This document shows, in pieces, positions 16,659 to 25,861 of a DNA stretch of 64,000 bases (positions are counted from its first letter, which is position 1; every line of letters begins with the position of its first letter). The DNA lies in NCBI GenBank assembly GCA_036505215.1, contig DASXTW010000085.1, positions 3,067-67,066 of the forward strand, read 5' to 3'. The notes beneath the pieces were generated by a model. The model searched no databases. It was not told where the DNA came from and saw only the letters and a list, made by a program, of their open reading frames with translations. The stretch is from DASXTW01 sp036505215. GTDB lineage: Bacteria; Actinomycetota; UBA4738. The translations under genes and the position numbers were made by a program.

Positions 16659-17642
16659 ATGAAGGACATCGGCCTGGTCGGCGTCCCGTATTCGGGAAAG
16701 TCCACGCTGTTCACCGCGCTGACTCGGACGGGAGCTGCCGGGGGCCGGGCCAACCAGGCCGTGGTTCCGGTACCTGACCTTCGGCTGAAGACTCTGGCCG
16801 ATCTCGAGAGGTCGGAGAGGATCGTCCCGGCGCAGGTACGGTTCGTCGATGTTCCAGGTGGAACCTCCTCCCAGGGACTCGGGCAGCTCCGCGAGACCGA
16901 CGCCCTGTGCGTGGTCCTTCGAGCCTTCGGTCCCGATCAGGATCCCCTGGGAGAGCTCTCGGAGGTCACCGCGGACCTGATCATCGCCGACCTCGCGGTG
17001 GTCGAGACGGCCCTGGAGAACGCCCGGCGCAAGCTCAAGGGCCGGGGACAGGACGCCAGGCCCGAAGTGGAGATCCTGGAGGCGGCACATGCCGCGCTCT
17101 CGTCGGAGACGCTCCTTCGCGATGCCGGACTGTCGGTCGAGGGGAACAAAGCTCTGCGGGGGCTTTCACTGCTGACCTTGAAGCCGTGGGTGGTGGTGGC
17201 CAACCTCGAAGAGAGCTCGACGCTCCCTGAGGGGCTCCCGGAGGGAACCGTCGGCGTCTGGGCCGAGATCGAGGCGGAGACGGCAGGCATGCCGGCCGAG
17301 GAGGCGAGCGCTCTCCTGCGCGAGTTCGGGGTCGAGGAGCCTGGCCTGGGGCGTGTGGTCTCGGCTTGCTATCGGGGCCTCGACCTGATCACGTTCCTGA
17401 CCACCGGCGAGGACGAGACCAGGGCGTGGGAGGTGAAGAGCGGGGCCACCGCCCCGGAAGCCGCCGGCGTGGTCCACACCGACATGCAAAGGGGATTCAT
17501 CCGAGCCGAAGTGATCCGGTATGAGGATCTGATCGAGGCTGGGGGCTGGGATGCCGCCAGAGCCAGGGGGCACATGAGGGTCGAGGGAAAGGACTATGTC
17601 GTGCAGGAGGGCGACGTCGTTCACGTCCGGTTCGCAGTGTGA
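16659..17642 (+). CDS. YchF/OBG family nucleotide-binding protein
   Basis: 327 residues from ATG 16659, with GGGGAG 5 bases upstream. The P-loop is GVPYSGKSTLF at residues 8-18. RFVDVPGG is the G3 motif, and the G4 position reads NLEE instead of NKxD. That is the mark of the YchF subfamily, which hydrolyses ATP rather than GTP. The C-terminus carries the TGS-like domain (FLTTGEDETRAWEVKSG, then GFIRAEVIRYEDLIE and GDVVHVRF). Members bind ribosomes and act in stress responses. It is about 35 residues shorter than the usual 363, mostly in the helical insert. The frame is open upstream, but similarity and the ribosome site fix this start. Confidence 0.88.
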   Translation: MKDIGLVGVPYSGKSTLFTALTRTGAAGGRANQAVVPVPDLRLKTLADLERSERIVPAQVRFVDVPGGTSSQGLGQLRETDALCVVLRAFGPDQDPLGELSEVTADLIIADLAVVETALENARRKLKGRGQDARPEVEILEAAHAALSSETLLRDAGLSVEGNKALRGLSLLTLKPWVVVANLEESSTLPEGLPEGTVGVWAEIEAETAGMPAEEASALLREFGVEEPGLGRVVSACYRGLDLITFLTTGEDETRAWEVKSGATAPEAAGVVHTDMQRGFIRAEVIRYEDLIEAGGWDAARARGHMRVEGKDYVVQEGDVVHVRFAV

Positions 17643-17692
17643 GCCTACCTCGGGCTTCGCGGGGAGCCTCGGCAGCCGATCGAGGCCTGAGC

Positions 17693-18043
17693 TCAACCGT
17701 CTCGTGCATCTGGGAACTCCGGTGGCGGCTCGTCCACGAAGTCCAGCCGCCTGTCGAGGAGAGCGATCGTGAAGACGCGGTGAACCGTTTCGGAACCACG
17801 GATGAGGACCAGCCGCCTGCCCTCTTGTCGGGCTCGGAGGTCCGCCTCGACCACCAGCCTGATGCCGGAGGAATCCATGAACTCGAGGCCTCGGAGGTCG
17901 ATCACCACCACATGGGGCTGCTTGGCCTCTGCCGCAGCCAGTACTTTCTCGACCTGTTCGATCTCTGAGATGTCGAGCTCCCCGAACAGGCTCACGAGGA
18001 TTGCCCCCTCAGCCTCCCGAACGTCGGTCCGAAGTTGCGTCAC
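17693..18043 (-). CDS. STAS-domain anti-sigma factor antagonist
   Basis: 116 residues, a single STAS domain of the SpoIIAA/RsbV type. VVIDLRGLEFMDSSGIRLV contains the conserved DSSG, whose first Ser is phosphorylated by the cognate anti-sigma kinase. Dephosphorylation by a SpoIIE-type phosphatase lets the protein capture the kinase and free a sigma factor. GTG 18043 has GAGGGG upstream and lies 9 bases after the stop of the SpoIIE phosphatase gene, its likely activating enzyme. No anti-sigma kinase is adjacent; the receiver-RsbW protein at 36.6 kb is a candidate partner. Confidence 0.9.
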   Translation of the reverse strand: MTQLRTDVREAEGAILVSLFGELDISEIEQVEKVLAAAEAKQPHVVVIDLRGLEFMDSSGIRLVVEADLRARQEGRRLVLIRGSETVHRVFTIALLDRRLDFVDEPPPEFPDARDG

Positions 18044-18052
18044 GGCCCCTCG

Positions 18053-20959
18053 TCAGCCCTTGACCTTGGCCACGAGCAGAGCCACGTCGTCCCGGGTGGC
18101 CTCCGGGCTGAACCCGACCAACGCGCGCTCGATCGCTTCCGCGATGCCTTTGGCGTCTTCCCCTCGGCAGGACCTGAGCACGGACTCCAAGCGGTCACGC
18201 CCGAAGATCTCGCCGCCCTCGCGGCGCTCCTCCAGGACGCCGTCGGTGAACAGCACCAACGCGTCACCATGATGCAGGTCGACGGCGCAGTCCGTCAGTT
18301 CAGGATCGTTGAAGATGCCGAGCAGGGCTCCAGGGCTGCCGGCGGCCTCCACCGACCCGTCCGACCTGAGGACGAGGGGGAGGGGGTGGCCTGCGACGCA
18401 GACTGTCAACCGGGCTCCGCTCTCATGCGGTTTCAGCCTGACGTAGCAAACGGTGCAGAAGATGTGGTCGGAGCGCTGCTGCATCACCGCCTGGTTAAGA
18501 CGGCTGAGGATGCTGCTCGGCTTCCGCTCCTGCAGAGCCACTGCCCGCAGGGTGTGGCGAGCGAGGCTCGTGACGACGGCTGCCTCCACGCCTTTCCCGC
18601 AGACGTCTCCGATGGTCAGGGCCCACGAGCCGTCTCCGGTGTCGAAGACGTCGTAGAAGTCCCCTCCGACCTCGTTGCCCTCGCCCGCCCACCGGTACCG
18701 GCCCTCGACCTCCAACCCGGAGATTTCCGGCAGTGCCGGCGGAAGGAGACTCTCCTGCAGCCGCGTCGCCACACGGCGAATCTCTTGGAGGAGCCTGGCA
18801 TTGTCCACCGCCAGCGCCGCACGCCGGGCCACCTCTTGAGCGAAGACGAGGTCGCCTTCGTCATACCGGCGGCCTGATTCCGCCGACACCAACGTGATGG
18901 CCCCCAGTGTGCGGCCCCGAGCCACCATGGGCACGACCATCGCCGACCGAAGTCCCAAACCCAGCACGATCTCCAGGAACCCGGGGTCCGGAGCGGACTC
19001 CACCAGCACGGACTCCGGAATCTCGGCGATCATCTCCGGCCGCCCCGTGCGGAGGACCTTGGGGACGCCGGTGGGGGCCTCCGGGTCGGGTGGATACCGG
19101 TTCCTGAGCTCCCTTGCCAACTTCACTTTCTCCGGGTCCACGTGGGTCACGGCGACCTGGCGGATGGAGCCATCCGGTTCGAGCATGTCGATCGAGCACC
19201 AGTCGGCGAGCTGGGGGACGACGAGCCGCGCCACTCCCGCCAACGTCTCCTCGAATCCCTCGATGGACGCGGCCATCAGAGGGCCCGCCTCGGCCAGGAA
19301 CCGTTGAGCCTGATCCACCCGCTTGCGCTCCGTGATGTCCGCAACCACGCCGGTCATGGCCAGGACCTTGCCGGATTCGTCCTTGATGCACAGGCCCCTG
19401 CCTTCGATCCAGCGGATCGAGCCGTCGGGCCATATCACCCGATGTTCAATCTGGAAATCCGAGCCGGACTCACGGGCCCGCTCGATCGTCTCCATGATCC
19501 ACTCGCGCTCCTCGGGATGGAGCCGCTCCTGGTACTCCTCGAAGGTGCCTCCGAACGTGCCCGGGGAAAGCCCGAATATCTCCTCGAGGGTCTCGTCCCA
19601 GGCCACCGCCCCCGTAGCGATCTCGTAATGCCAGGTGCCGAGCCTGCCGGCCTCCAGCGCGAGGCGTAACCGCTCCCGACTCTCGCGAAGCCGTTCCTCA
19701 ACCGTTCGCCGCAGCGTGATGTCGCGCACGAACCCCGTGAACATCGGCGGGCCGGGGAGATCGACCCGGGCGACCGTGAGCTCGATGGGGAATTCGGTGC
19801 CGTCTGCCCGCATGCCCGTGAACTCGAAGCGCTGGCCCAGGAGCGGACCCTCCCCCGTGGCCAGGAAGCGGGCCAGCCCGGCCCTGTGTCGTTCACGGAG
19901 CTCCGGCGGCACGATGAGCTGGGCCATCTCCCTTCCAATGGCATCGTCCCGGAGGTAGCCGAAGGTTCTTTCCGCCGCGGGATTGAACTCGAGGACCTTG
20001 CCTTCGTGATCAATGGTGATGATGCAGTCGAGGGCGGCCTCCACGATGGCGGACTTCCTGGCCTCACTCTCCAGGACGGCCCGCTCGGCCTCCTTGCGTT
20101 CCATGAACTGGCCGATCTGGCTGCCGATCACCGAGAGAGCCAGAAGGAGATCGGCGTCCGGCTCCTGGATGTCCCGGCTGAAGAACTCGAGGACGCCCAG
20201 GACCTCCCTCCCGAAGAGGATGGGAAAACCAAAGGCTGCGTGGATGCCTTCCCGGCTGGCGCTGGGCGCCCTGGGGAAGTTGTCGTCCTTCGTCACGTCA
20301 GGGATCCAGGCAGAACGGGCTGCCGCCCACACCCGGCCTGGAAGGCCCACGCCCGGAGGAAAGAGCGATTCGCGAGTCACCCGTTCGAACTCGGCAACCG
20401 CAGTGCTCGGGGCATGCCATACGTCGACGCACCGAATGCCCCCGAGTTCCTGGTCGACCCGCCATAGTGCTCCCATGGGCCACTCCAAGTTCACGCAGAT
20501 CGCCTGAAGAATGGTCGGGGCGGCCTCGGCGAGAGACGAGGCCTCGGCCAGAGCTCGGGTTACGGCGGTCCGGGCGGCGAGGAGTCGCTCCTGGCGCACC
20601 CGGTCGGTGATGTCCACCGACACGCTGACGATCCCCTCGATGGCTTCGTCGGCGCCTCGGAGGGGGGAGAGCGTGGTGAAGGAGAGCATGTGACTCCCAT
20701 CCTTCCGCCGGATCTGGAACTCGCCTTCCCAGCCGTGCCCCGCCAGGACGGATGCCCGGATGTCGTCTGCCCGGCTCACGTCGCTCGGGGAGACCAACAG
20801 TTCTCGGAAATCCCGGCCCAGCGCCTCGTCCCTGGTCCAGCCGAACATGGCCTCGGCGGCCCGGTTCCAGTGAGTTGTCGCTCCCGTCAAGTCGGTGGCG
20901 GTAACCGCCGCATGGACTTGATCGAGGAGATATGCCTCGAATCCAGCCGAGGGCAGCAT
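18053..20959 (-). CDS. multi-PAS/GAF SpoIIE (PP2C-type) phosphatase
   Basis: 968 residues, soluble. Order: PAS (about 5-115, ending SVDITDRVRQERLL), GAF (140-285), PAS (300-420, ending GFVRDITLRR), PAS (430-550, ending GVVADITERKR), GAF (560-715), SpoIIE phosphatase (730-968). Metal-binding aspartates are intact in VGGDFYDVF, IGDVCGKG, LFTDG and TRDDVALLV. It probably dephosphorylates the STAS protein encoded 9 bases downstream in response to redox, light or ligand signals sensed by PAS and GAF domains, releasing an anti-sigma block. GGAG lies about 10 bases before ATG 20959. A TATACAAT -10-like element occurs 120 bases upstream. Confidence 0.92.
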   Translation of the reverse strand: MLPSAGFEAYLLDQVHAAVTATDLTGATTHWNRAAEAMFGWTRDEALGRDFRELLVSPSDVSRADDIRASVLAGHGWEGEFQIRRKDGSHMLSFTTLSPLRGADEAIEGIVSVSVDITDRVRQERLLAARTAVTRALAEASSLAEAAPTILQAICVNLEWPMGALWRVDQELGGIRCVDVWHAPSTAVAEFERVTRESLFPPGVGLPGRVWAAARSAWIPDVTKDDNFPRAPSASREGIHAAFGFPILFGREVLGVLEFFSRDIQEPDADLLLALSVIGSQIGQFMERKEAERAVLESEARKSAIVEAALDCIITIDHEGKVLEFNPAAERTFGYLRDDAIGREMAQLIVPPELRERHRAGLARFLATGEGPLLGQRFEFTGMRADGTEFPIELTVARVDLPGPPMFTGFVRDITLRRTVEERLRESRERLRLALEAGRLGTWHYEIATGAVAWDETLEEIFGLSPGTFGGTFEEYQERLHPEEREWIMETIERARESGSDFQIEHRVIWPDGSIRWIEGRGLCIKDESGKVLAMTGVVADITERKRVDQAQRFLAEAGPLMAASIEGFEETLAGVARLVVPQLADWCSIDMLEPDGSIRQVAVTHVDPEKVKLARELRNRYPPDPEAPTGVPKVLRTGRPEMIAEIPESVLVESAPDPGFLEIVLGLGLRSAMVVPMVARGRTLGAITLVSAESGRRYDEGDLVFAQEVARRAALAVDNARLLQEIRRVATRLQESLLPPALPEISGLEVEGRYRWAGEGNEVGGDFYDVFDTGDGSWALTIGDVCGKGVEAAVVTSLARHTLRAVALQERKPSSILSRLNQAVMQQRSDHIFCTVCYVRLKPHESGARLTVCVAGHPLPLVLRSDGSVEAAGSPGALLGIFNDPELTDCAVDLHHGDALVLFTDGVLEERREGGEIFGRDRLESVLRSCRGEDAKGIAEAIERALVGFSPEATRDDVALLVAKVKG

Positions 20960-21079
20960 GGTCAGGCTCTCCGTAAGCTTCTCGGTGTTTGGGACGTATG
21001 CTCGCCCGGCCGGTGCCCCGCTGTCACGGCCCTGACCTCCGAACGAACCCTCGTGGTATCTACCCCGTAGGTACGCGCG

Positions 21080-21087
21080 ATTGTATA
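21080..21087 (-). promoter_or_regulatory. -10-like element upstream of SpoIIE phosphatase gene
   Basis: TATACAAT on the minus strand sits in the 241-base gap between the PHP gene and the phosphatase gene, about 120 bases before ATG 20959. No good -35 box is seen. The gap is less GC-rich than its surroundings and holds no convincing gene. Confidence 0.35.
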
Positions 21088-21200
21088 ACCGAACCGATCA
21101 AACGCCGCGGCCGCAGGAGCTCTCGCGAGTTGGTCGCCATTGTGATAAATCGCCACAAACCTGTCCGGTCTGACACTGGTCGCGGCCCTCGCGATGGCCG

Positions 21201-22250
21201 TCAGGCGCTGGACTGCCGATGGGCCCATCCCAGCACGGATTCGAGAGGCTGGTAATTGAGGATGCGTTCCCTCGGGAAAGCTGCTCGAATCGCCAGTGCA
21301 ACACCGAATTCCACGTATTGGAGCTCCCGAAGGAGGTGGGCGTCGGTCCCGATCGAGATCCACACGCCTGCATCCCGAGCCAGCTCGAGGAGCCCGCAGT
21401 CCAGATCCTGCCGGCTTGGGTGCGCATCGATCTCCAGAGCCTTGCCCTCTTCGGCTGCCGTCTCGAAGACACGAGGCCAATCGGCCGAGAGTCCCTGTCG
21501 CCGGTTGAACACCCGCCCCCTGGGATGGGCCAGTACGTGAAAGGTGGGATTGCGCAGAGCCCGGACGTAGCGATCGGTCTGGTCCTCGGCCAGGCGAAGC
21601 TTCGAGTGGAACGCACCGAGGACCAGGTCCAATCGGGCGAGAGCCTCGGGCTCCATGTCCTGAAGGCCCTCCGGAGAGAGATTCATCTCGATGGATCGGA
21701 GCACGCGCAGACGAGAGCTCCGCGCTTCCAGCTCTTGGTTCACCCGGCCGATGTCCGCTCCTTGCTCGGCCAGCTGTTCCTCGTCCATCCCTCCGGCGAT
21801 CTTCAACCCCTTCGAGTGGTCCGTGATGGCGATGAAGTCGTAGTTCCACAGGGCCTCGGCCTCCGCCACCACCTCCCGGAGGGGCGCCGCGCCGTCGCTC
21901 CATGTGGTGTGCATCTGGAGGTCGGCCCGAAGCTCTCGGATCCAGTCGGGATGGCGCTCGATGGTCGCGCGGACCTCCGACTTCGTCAGGAAGCCACGAC
22001 GTAGCTCGGGCGGTTCCGGCGGTTCGATCGTCTCATCCAGGAGCCAGCCGGTGATGACCCCGGCCAGCCACGGACCCACCGACCGAAGCTCGGTCAACGG
22101 GCGATTTTGCTCGAGAAGCGACGAAGCCTCCACGGGCCAGAAGAACGCCGCACGGGAGGCCCGGCCGAGCGCCTTCCCGCGGTTGCTACCGGCTTCTGCC
22201 TGCTCCACAGCGCGGGCCAGTAGCTCCGCGATCTGCGCATTGGTCAGCAT
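21201..22250 (-). CDS. PHP-domain phosphoesterase (PolX C-terminal type)
   Basis: 349 residues. The first 90 or so (LTNAQIAELLARAVEQAE, LRSVGPWLAGVITGWL) resemble the helix-hairpin-helix region of family X DNA polymerases. The remainder is the PHP domain, with metal-binding histidines and aspartates in RADLQMHTTWSDG, FIAITDHSKGL, LRSIEMNL, HVLAHPRG, LEIDAHPSRQDL and SIGTDAHL. The polymerase domain of PolX is missing, so it is a free-standing PHP phosphoesterase, perhaps a 3' exonuclease/phosphatase in DNA repair or a histidinol phosphatase-like enzyme. It starts 76 bases after ptsI on the same strand and could be read from the fructose operon. Confidence 0.85.
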   Translation of the reverse strand: MLTNAQIAELLARAVEQAEAGSNRGKALGRASRAAFFWPVEASSLLEQNRPLTELRSVGPWLAGVITGWLLDETIEPPEPPELRRGFLTKSEVRATIERHPDWIRELRADLQMHTTWSDGAAPLREVVAEAEALWNYDFIAITDHSKGLKIAGGMDEEQLAEQGADIGRVNQELEARSSRLRVLRSIEMNLSPEGLQDMEPEALARLDLVLGAFHSKLRLAEDQTDRYVRALRNPTFHVLAHPRGRVFNRRQGLSADWPRVFETAAEEGKALEIDAHPSRQDLDCGLLELARDAGVWISIGTDAHLLRELQYVEFGVALAIRAAFPRERILNYQPLESVLGWAHRQSSA

Positions 22251-22326
22251 CGCTGAGGTCTACCAGATCGCGGGGAAGAGCAGGCTGGCTACGGGACTAG
22301 CGGCGATTCAGACCGATGGTGGCGAC

Positions 22327-24105
22327 TTAGCCTCGGGAGCCAGTAGAGGCGTCGCTCGGTCGAGCCTCGAGGCCGGTGCCGAGTCGCTCCTCGAGGATCC
22401 TCCGCGCCTCCGTCGCGTCGTTTGCGCCCTCGATCGCGGCCTGGACGGCCTGGCGGCACTCCCCGCGCGTAACGCGACGCAGGGTGTCTTTTACTTCGGG
22501 GATGGCCACCCTGTTCATCGACAGCTCGTCGATGCCCAGCCCAACGAGCGCCGCGGCAACCGTCGGGTCGCCTGCGGCCTCGCCGCACACCCCGACCCAG
22601 GCGCCGCCCGCGTGTCCTGCCTGAACCACGCCCCGGATCAAGGACAGCACGTCGGGCTCGAGCACATCGGCAATGTCGGCGACGGCGCCGATCAGCCGGT
22701 CGGCCGCGAACAGGTACTGGAGCAGGTCGTTGGTCCCGATCGACAGGAAGTCGGCATGCGCGGCGAGCCGCCCGGCGCCCAGAGCGGCGGAGGGAACCTC
22801 GACCATCACTCCAACCTCGATGTCGGCGAGGTCCATCCCCTCCTCCTCCGCAACCCGCCCGAGAGTCTCCCCCGCCTGAACGAGCTCCCGAGCGGTCGAC
22901 ACCAGGGGGAACATGATCGCCAGCCGCCCTGCCTCCTCGCCCGAGACCGCGGCGCTGGCCCGCAGGAGCGCGCGGAGCTGGGCCCGAAACAGGTCGGGAC
23001 GCTGGAAGCTCAGCCGAATGCCTCGGAGCCCCAGGGCAGGGTTCTCCTCGGGCTCGCGCTCGACGAACGGCAGCGGCTTGTCCGCCCCGACGTCGAGCGT
23101 GCGGAAGACTACCCGGTTGCCCGGGAAGGCCCGAAGCACCTCCGCATAGAAGACGACCTGCTCCTCCACCGTGGGAGCGGTCGTCCGGTCCAGGAACAGG
23201 AACTCGGTGCGGACCAGGCCGCTTCCCTCCCCACCGGCCTCAACGGCCGCCGGGAGGTGCTGGATCGCGCCGATGTTCGCCGCCAACTCGACCCGGTGCC
23301 CGTCGGCCGTGTGGCCGGGCTCGTCGCGCAGGGCCACCAGTTCCTCGCGCCGCCGTTCCTCGACACCCATCCGCCGCCTGATGGCATCCCGTTCCGACGC
23401 ATCGGGACCCACGACCACCCCGCCGGTCCGGCCGTCCACCGCGACGACAGCGCCCCCGCCACCGACCGCATGGAGCAGGCCCGGGCACGACACGACCGCG
23501 GGGATTCCGAGCGCGCGGGCCAGAATCGCGGCGTGGCTGGTGGGCGATCCGGTCTCGGTGACGATGCCGGCGATCACGTCCACGGGGATGCTCGCCGTCT
23601 GTGAAGGCGTGAGCTCGTGGGCGACGATCACCGAGCGCACGCTCGGTGCCTGGCCGGCCGTGCTCCGCCCCAGCAGGATCTTGACGACACGGTCCCGCAC
23701 GTCGTCGAGGTCGGCCGCCCGCGCAGCGAGGTACTCGCTCGCCGATGCGACCAGGAGCTCCCGGAACGTCCCGAACGCCTCGACCACTGCCCGCTCGGCG
23801 GAGGCCCCGTCCCGGATCGCCTGATCCGCCAGTCTCGCCAGCTCGGGATCGGCGGCGAACTCCGCGTGGGCCTCGAAGATCTCGGCCTCGTCTTCGCCCG
23901 CGGTCGACTCAATGGTGTGGGCGAGCTCCCGAAGTTGCTCCTCGGCGCCTTCGAGGGCCGTGCGCAGCCGGGCCGTCTCCTCTTCGGCAGTCCCGGACCG
24001 CACCTTCGGCATGTCGTCCTCGATCGGCGGCTGGGGCACGATCACGAAGGCCGGGGCGAGGGCGGCGCCGGGCGCCGCCGCTCGCCCTGTGAGCCTGGTA
24101 CTCAT
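22327..24105 (-). CDS. ptsI: phosphoenolpyruvate-protein phosphotransferase (Enzyme I)
   Basis: 592 residues, full length. Enzyme I takes phosphate from phosphoenolpyruvate and passes it to HPr. The phospho-histidine is H191 in TETGSPTSHAAILARALG. The PEP-binding barrel has GLVRTEFLFLDR, NPALGLRGIRLS, FPLVST, MVEVPSAAL, SIGTNDLLQYLFAADR and GVCGEAAGD, with the catalytic Cys. It begins 9 bases after ptsH and is the last phosphotransferase gene of the operon. The organism therefore carries general and fructose-specific components together. The C-terminal tail (about 45 residues) extends beyond the barrel. Confidence 0.93.
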   Translation of the reverse strand: MSTRLTGRAAAPGAALAPAFVIVPQPPIEDDMPKVRSGTAEEETARLRTALEGAEEQLRELAHTIESTAGEDEAEIFEAHAEFAADPELARLADQAIRDGASAERAVVEAFGTFRELLVASASEYLAARAADLDDVRDRVVKILLGRSTAGQAPSVRSVIVAHELTPSQTASIPVDVIAGIVTETGSPTSHAAILARALGIPAVVSCPGLLHAVGGGGAVVAVDGRTGGVVVGPDASERDAIRRRMGVEERRREELVALRDEPGHTADGHRVELAANIGAIQHLPAAVEAGGEGSGLVRTEFLFLDRTTAPTVEEQVVFYAEVLRAFPGNRVVFRTLDVGADKPLPFVEREPEENPALGLRGIRLSFQRPDLFRAQLRALLRASAAVSGEEAGRLAIMFPLVSTARELVQAGETLGRVAEEEGMDLADIEVGVMVEVPSAALGAGRLAAHADFLSIGTNDLLQYLFAADRLIGAVADIADVLEPDVLSLIRGVVQAGHAGGAWVGVCGEAAGDPTVAAALVGLGIDELSMNRVAIPEVKDTLRRVTRGECRQAVQAAIEGANDATEARRILEERLGTGLEARPSDASTGSRG

Positions 24106-24114
24106 CTTCGCCCC

Positions 24115-24390
24115 TCATCCTTCCTCTGCCTCTCCCAGCCCGGACTCGACCAGCCGGACGAGCTCGGCCAGGGTCTCGGCGGCCCCGTCGCCCTCCGTCC
24201 GGATCACGATCTCATCGCCCTGGTGGCAGTCGAGTGTCAGGACCGAAAGAACGGACTTCGCGTTGACCTCCCGCCCATCCTTCATCACTACCACGTCGGC
24301 CGACGATGCGGCCGCGGCCTTGGCGAAGACCTTCGCCGGCCGGGCGTGGAGCCCAGTCGCGTTTCGCAGCGTCACCGTCGCCTCAGGCAC
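24115..24390 (-). CDS. ptsH: phosphocarrier protein HPr
   Basis: 91 residues. It carries phosphate from Enzyme I to the fructose IIA protein. His15 lies in the standard GLHARPAKVF. Ser46, the regulatory site in Gram-positive HPr, is conserved in NAKSVLSVLTLDC, although no HPr kinase is visible in the window. Its start overlaps the end of the IIBC gene by 8 bases, and ptsI starts 9 bases later, so the three are almost certainly translated from one message. Confidence 0.93.
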   Translation of the reverse strand: MPEATVTLRNATGLHARPAKVFAKAAAASSADVVVMKDGREVNAKSVLSVLTLDCHQGDEIVIRTEGDGAAETLAELVRLVESGLGEAEEG

Positions 24391-25861
24391 GTGCGGGCAC
24401 CCCCGCGGCCGCGGGCACCCGAGCCTGACGGTGGAAGGCCTTCAGCGCGTTGACGAGGACCCCCGTGATCACGGTGCCGACGGCGATGGCCAGGAGGTAC
24501 AAGGGCCAGTGGCCGATCAGGCCGATGACCCAGATGCCTCCGTGGGGGGCTCGCAGCGTCGCGTTGAACAGGAGCGACAGCACCCCCGTCGCCGCGGAGC
24601 CGACCATCAACGAGGGGATCACGCGGAGCGGATCAGCCGCGGCGAACGGGATGGCTCCCTCCGTGATGAACGAGGCCCCCAGCAGCCATGCAGCCTGCCC
24701 GGCCCGCTTCTCGGCCTCGTTGTACAGGCCGGGCCGGACGACGGTGGCCAGGGCCATGCCGAGCGGAGGCGTCATCCCCGCGGCCATCACCGCGGCCATG
24801 ATCTGAAGGCCGCCCGGCTTCCCCGAGGCGAGCGACAGCAGCCCGAACGAGTAGGCGACCTTGTTGACCGGCCCGCCCATGTCGAACGCCATCATGGCCC
24901 CGATCAGGATCCCCAACAGGACCTCGTTCGTCCCGGACAGGCCGTTCATCCAGTCGGAGAGGTGCCGGTTCGCCGCCGCCACGGGCTCGCCGACCACCAG
25001 CAAGATGATCAGACCGACGATCAGGGAGCCGCCGATCGGATACACCAGGATCGGCATCATCTTGCTCACGGGGCCTCTAACCGGGATCCGCTTCAGCTCA
25101 TTGACGACGTACCCGGCGAGCAGACCGGCGATCAGACCGCCGAGGAAGCCGGCGCCTACGGCGCTGGCGATCAGGCCGCCCACGATGCCCGGCGCGATCC
25201 CCGGCCGGTCGGCCATGGCGTAGGCGATGAACCCGGCGAGGATGGGAACGAGCATCCCGAACGCCGTCGACCCCAGTTTGAGCAGCACGGCGCCGAGCCA
25301 CACCCTGAAGGCGACGTCCACGTCCCCCGGGTACATGACCTTCCCGGCGTCGTTGATGATGGTCACCTTGGTCACGGCGACCGCACCGCCGATGGCGAAG
25401 GCGAGGGCGATGAGGATGCCCCCGGCCACTACGAACGGGATCATGTAGCTGACGCCGGTCATGAGCCACCGCCGGATCGTCTCGCCCACGCCGGCCCCCT
25501 CGGATGTGGGCACCTCGATGGGAGACGTTGCGACGTCGACTGCTCGCGCCGGTGCCGCACTGGCCGCTGCCGCCGCCCGGTCGAGAATCTCGGCCGCCTT
25601 GTCGATGGCCTCGCGCGTCCGGACCTCGACGAATGGCAGGCCGGCGAACCGCTCTCGGTCACGGACCATGGCGTCGACGGCGAAGATCACGGCATCGGCT
25701 CCCGCGATCACCCGCGAATCCAGCGGGGGCGCGCCCGAGGCGCCTTGCACTTCGACCTGGATCTCGTGCCCCTTGTCCCGGGCGGCGACCTCGAGGGCCT
25801 CGGCCGCCATCTCGCTGTGGGCGATCCCGGTGGGGCAGCTGGTCACAGCGACGAACTTCAT
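24383..25861 (-). CDS. fruA: fructose-specific PTS permease, IIBC components
   Basis: 492 residues. The IIB domain (1-100) has the phosphocysteine C9 in VAVTSCPTGIAHSEMAAEAL. After an Ala-rich linker, the IIC membrane domain (about 125-480) shows roughly nine hydrophobic segments, with GGPVNKVAYSFG and the substrate-region GASFITEGAIPFAAADP typical of the fructose family. It imports fructose and releases fructose 1-phosphate inside. The start ATG shares ATGA with the stop of the IIA gene (4-base overlap), and the end overlaps ptsH by 8 bases: tight coupling throughout. Confidence 0.93.
   Translation of the reverse strand: MKFVAVTSCPTGIAHSEMAAEALEVAARDKGHEIQVEVQGASGAPPLDSRVIAGADAVIFAVDAMVRDRERFAGLPFVEVRTREAIDKAAEILDRAAAAASAAPARAVDVATSPIEVPTSEGAGVGETIRRWLMTGVSYMIPFVVAGGILIALAFAIGGAVAVTKVTIINDAGKVMYPGDVDVAFRVWLGAVLLKLGSTAFGMLVPILAGFIAYAMADRPGIAPGIVGGLIASAVGAGFLGGLIAGLLAGYVVNELKRIPVRGPVSKMMPILVYPIGGSLIVGLIILLVVGEPVAAANRHLSDWMNGLSGTNEVLLGILIGAMMAFDMGGPVNKVAYSFGLLSLASGKPGGLQIMAAVMAAGMTPPLGMALATVVRPGLYNEAEKRAGQAAWLLGASFITEGAIPFAAADPLRVIPSLMVGSAATGVLSLLFNATLRAPHGGIWVIGLIGHWPLYLLAIAVGTVITGVLVNALKAFHRQARVPAAAGVPARA

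Noticed and set aside
21140..21158. CRP-like palindrome TTGTGATAAATCGCCACAA upstream of the SpoIIE phosphatase gene
   Set aside because: Half-sites are imperfect and the spacing is one base off the CRP pattern; it also lies further upstream than the -10-like box would predict.
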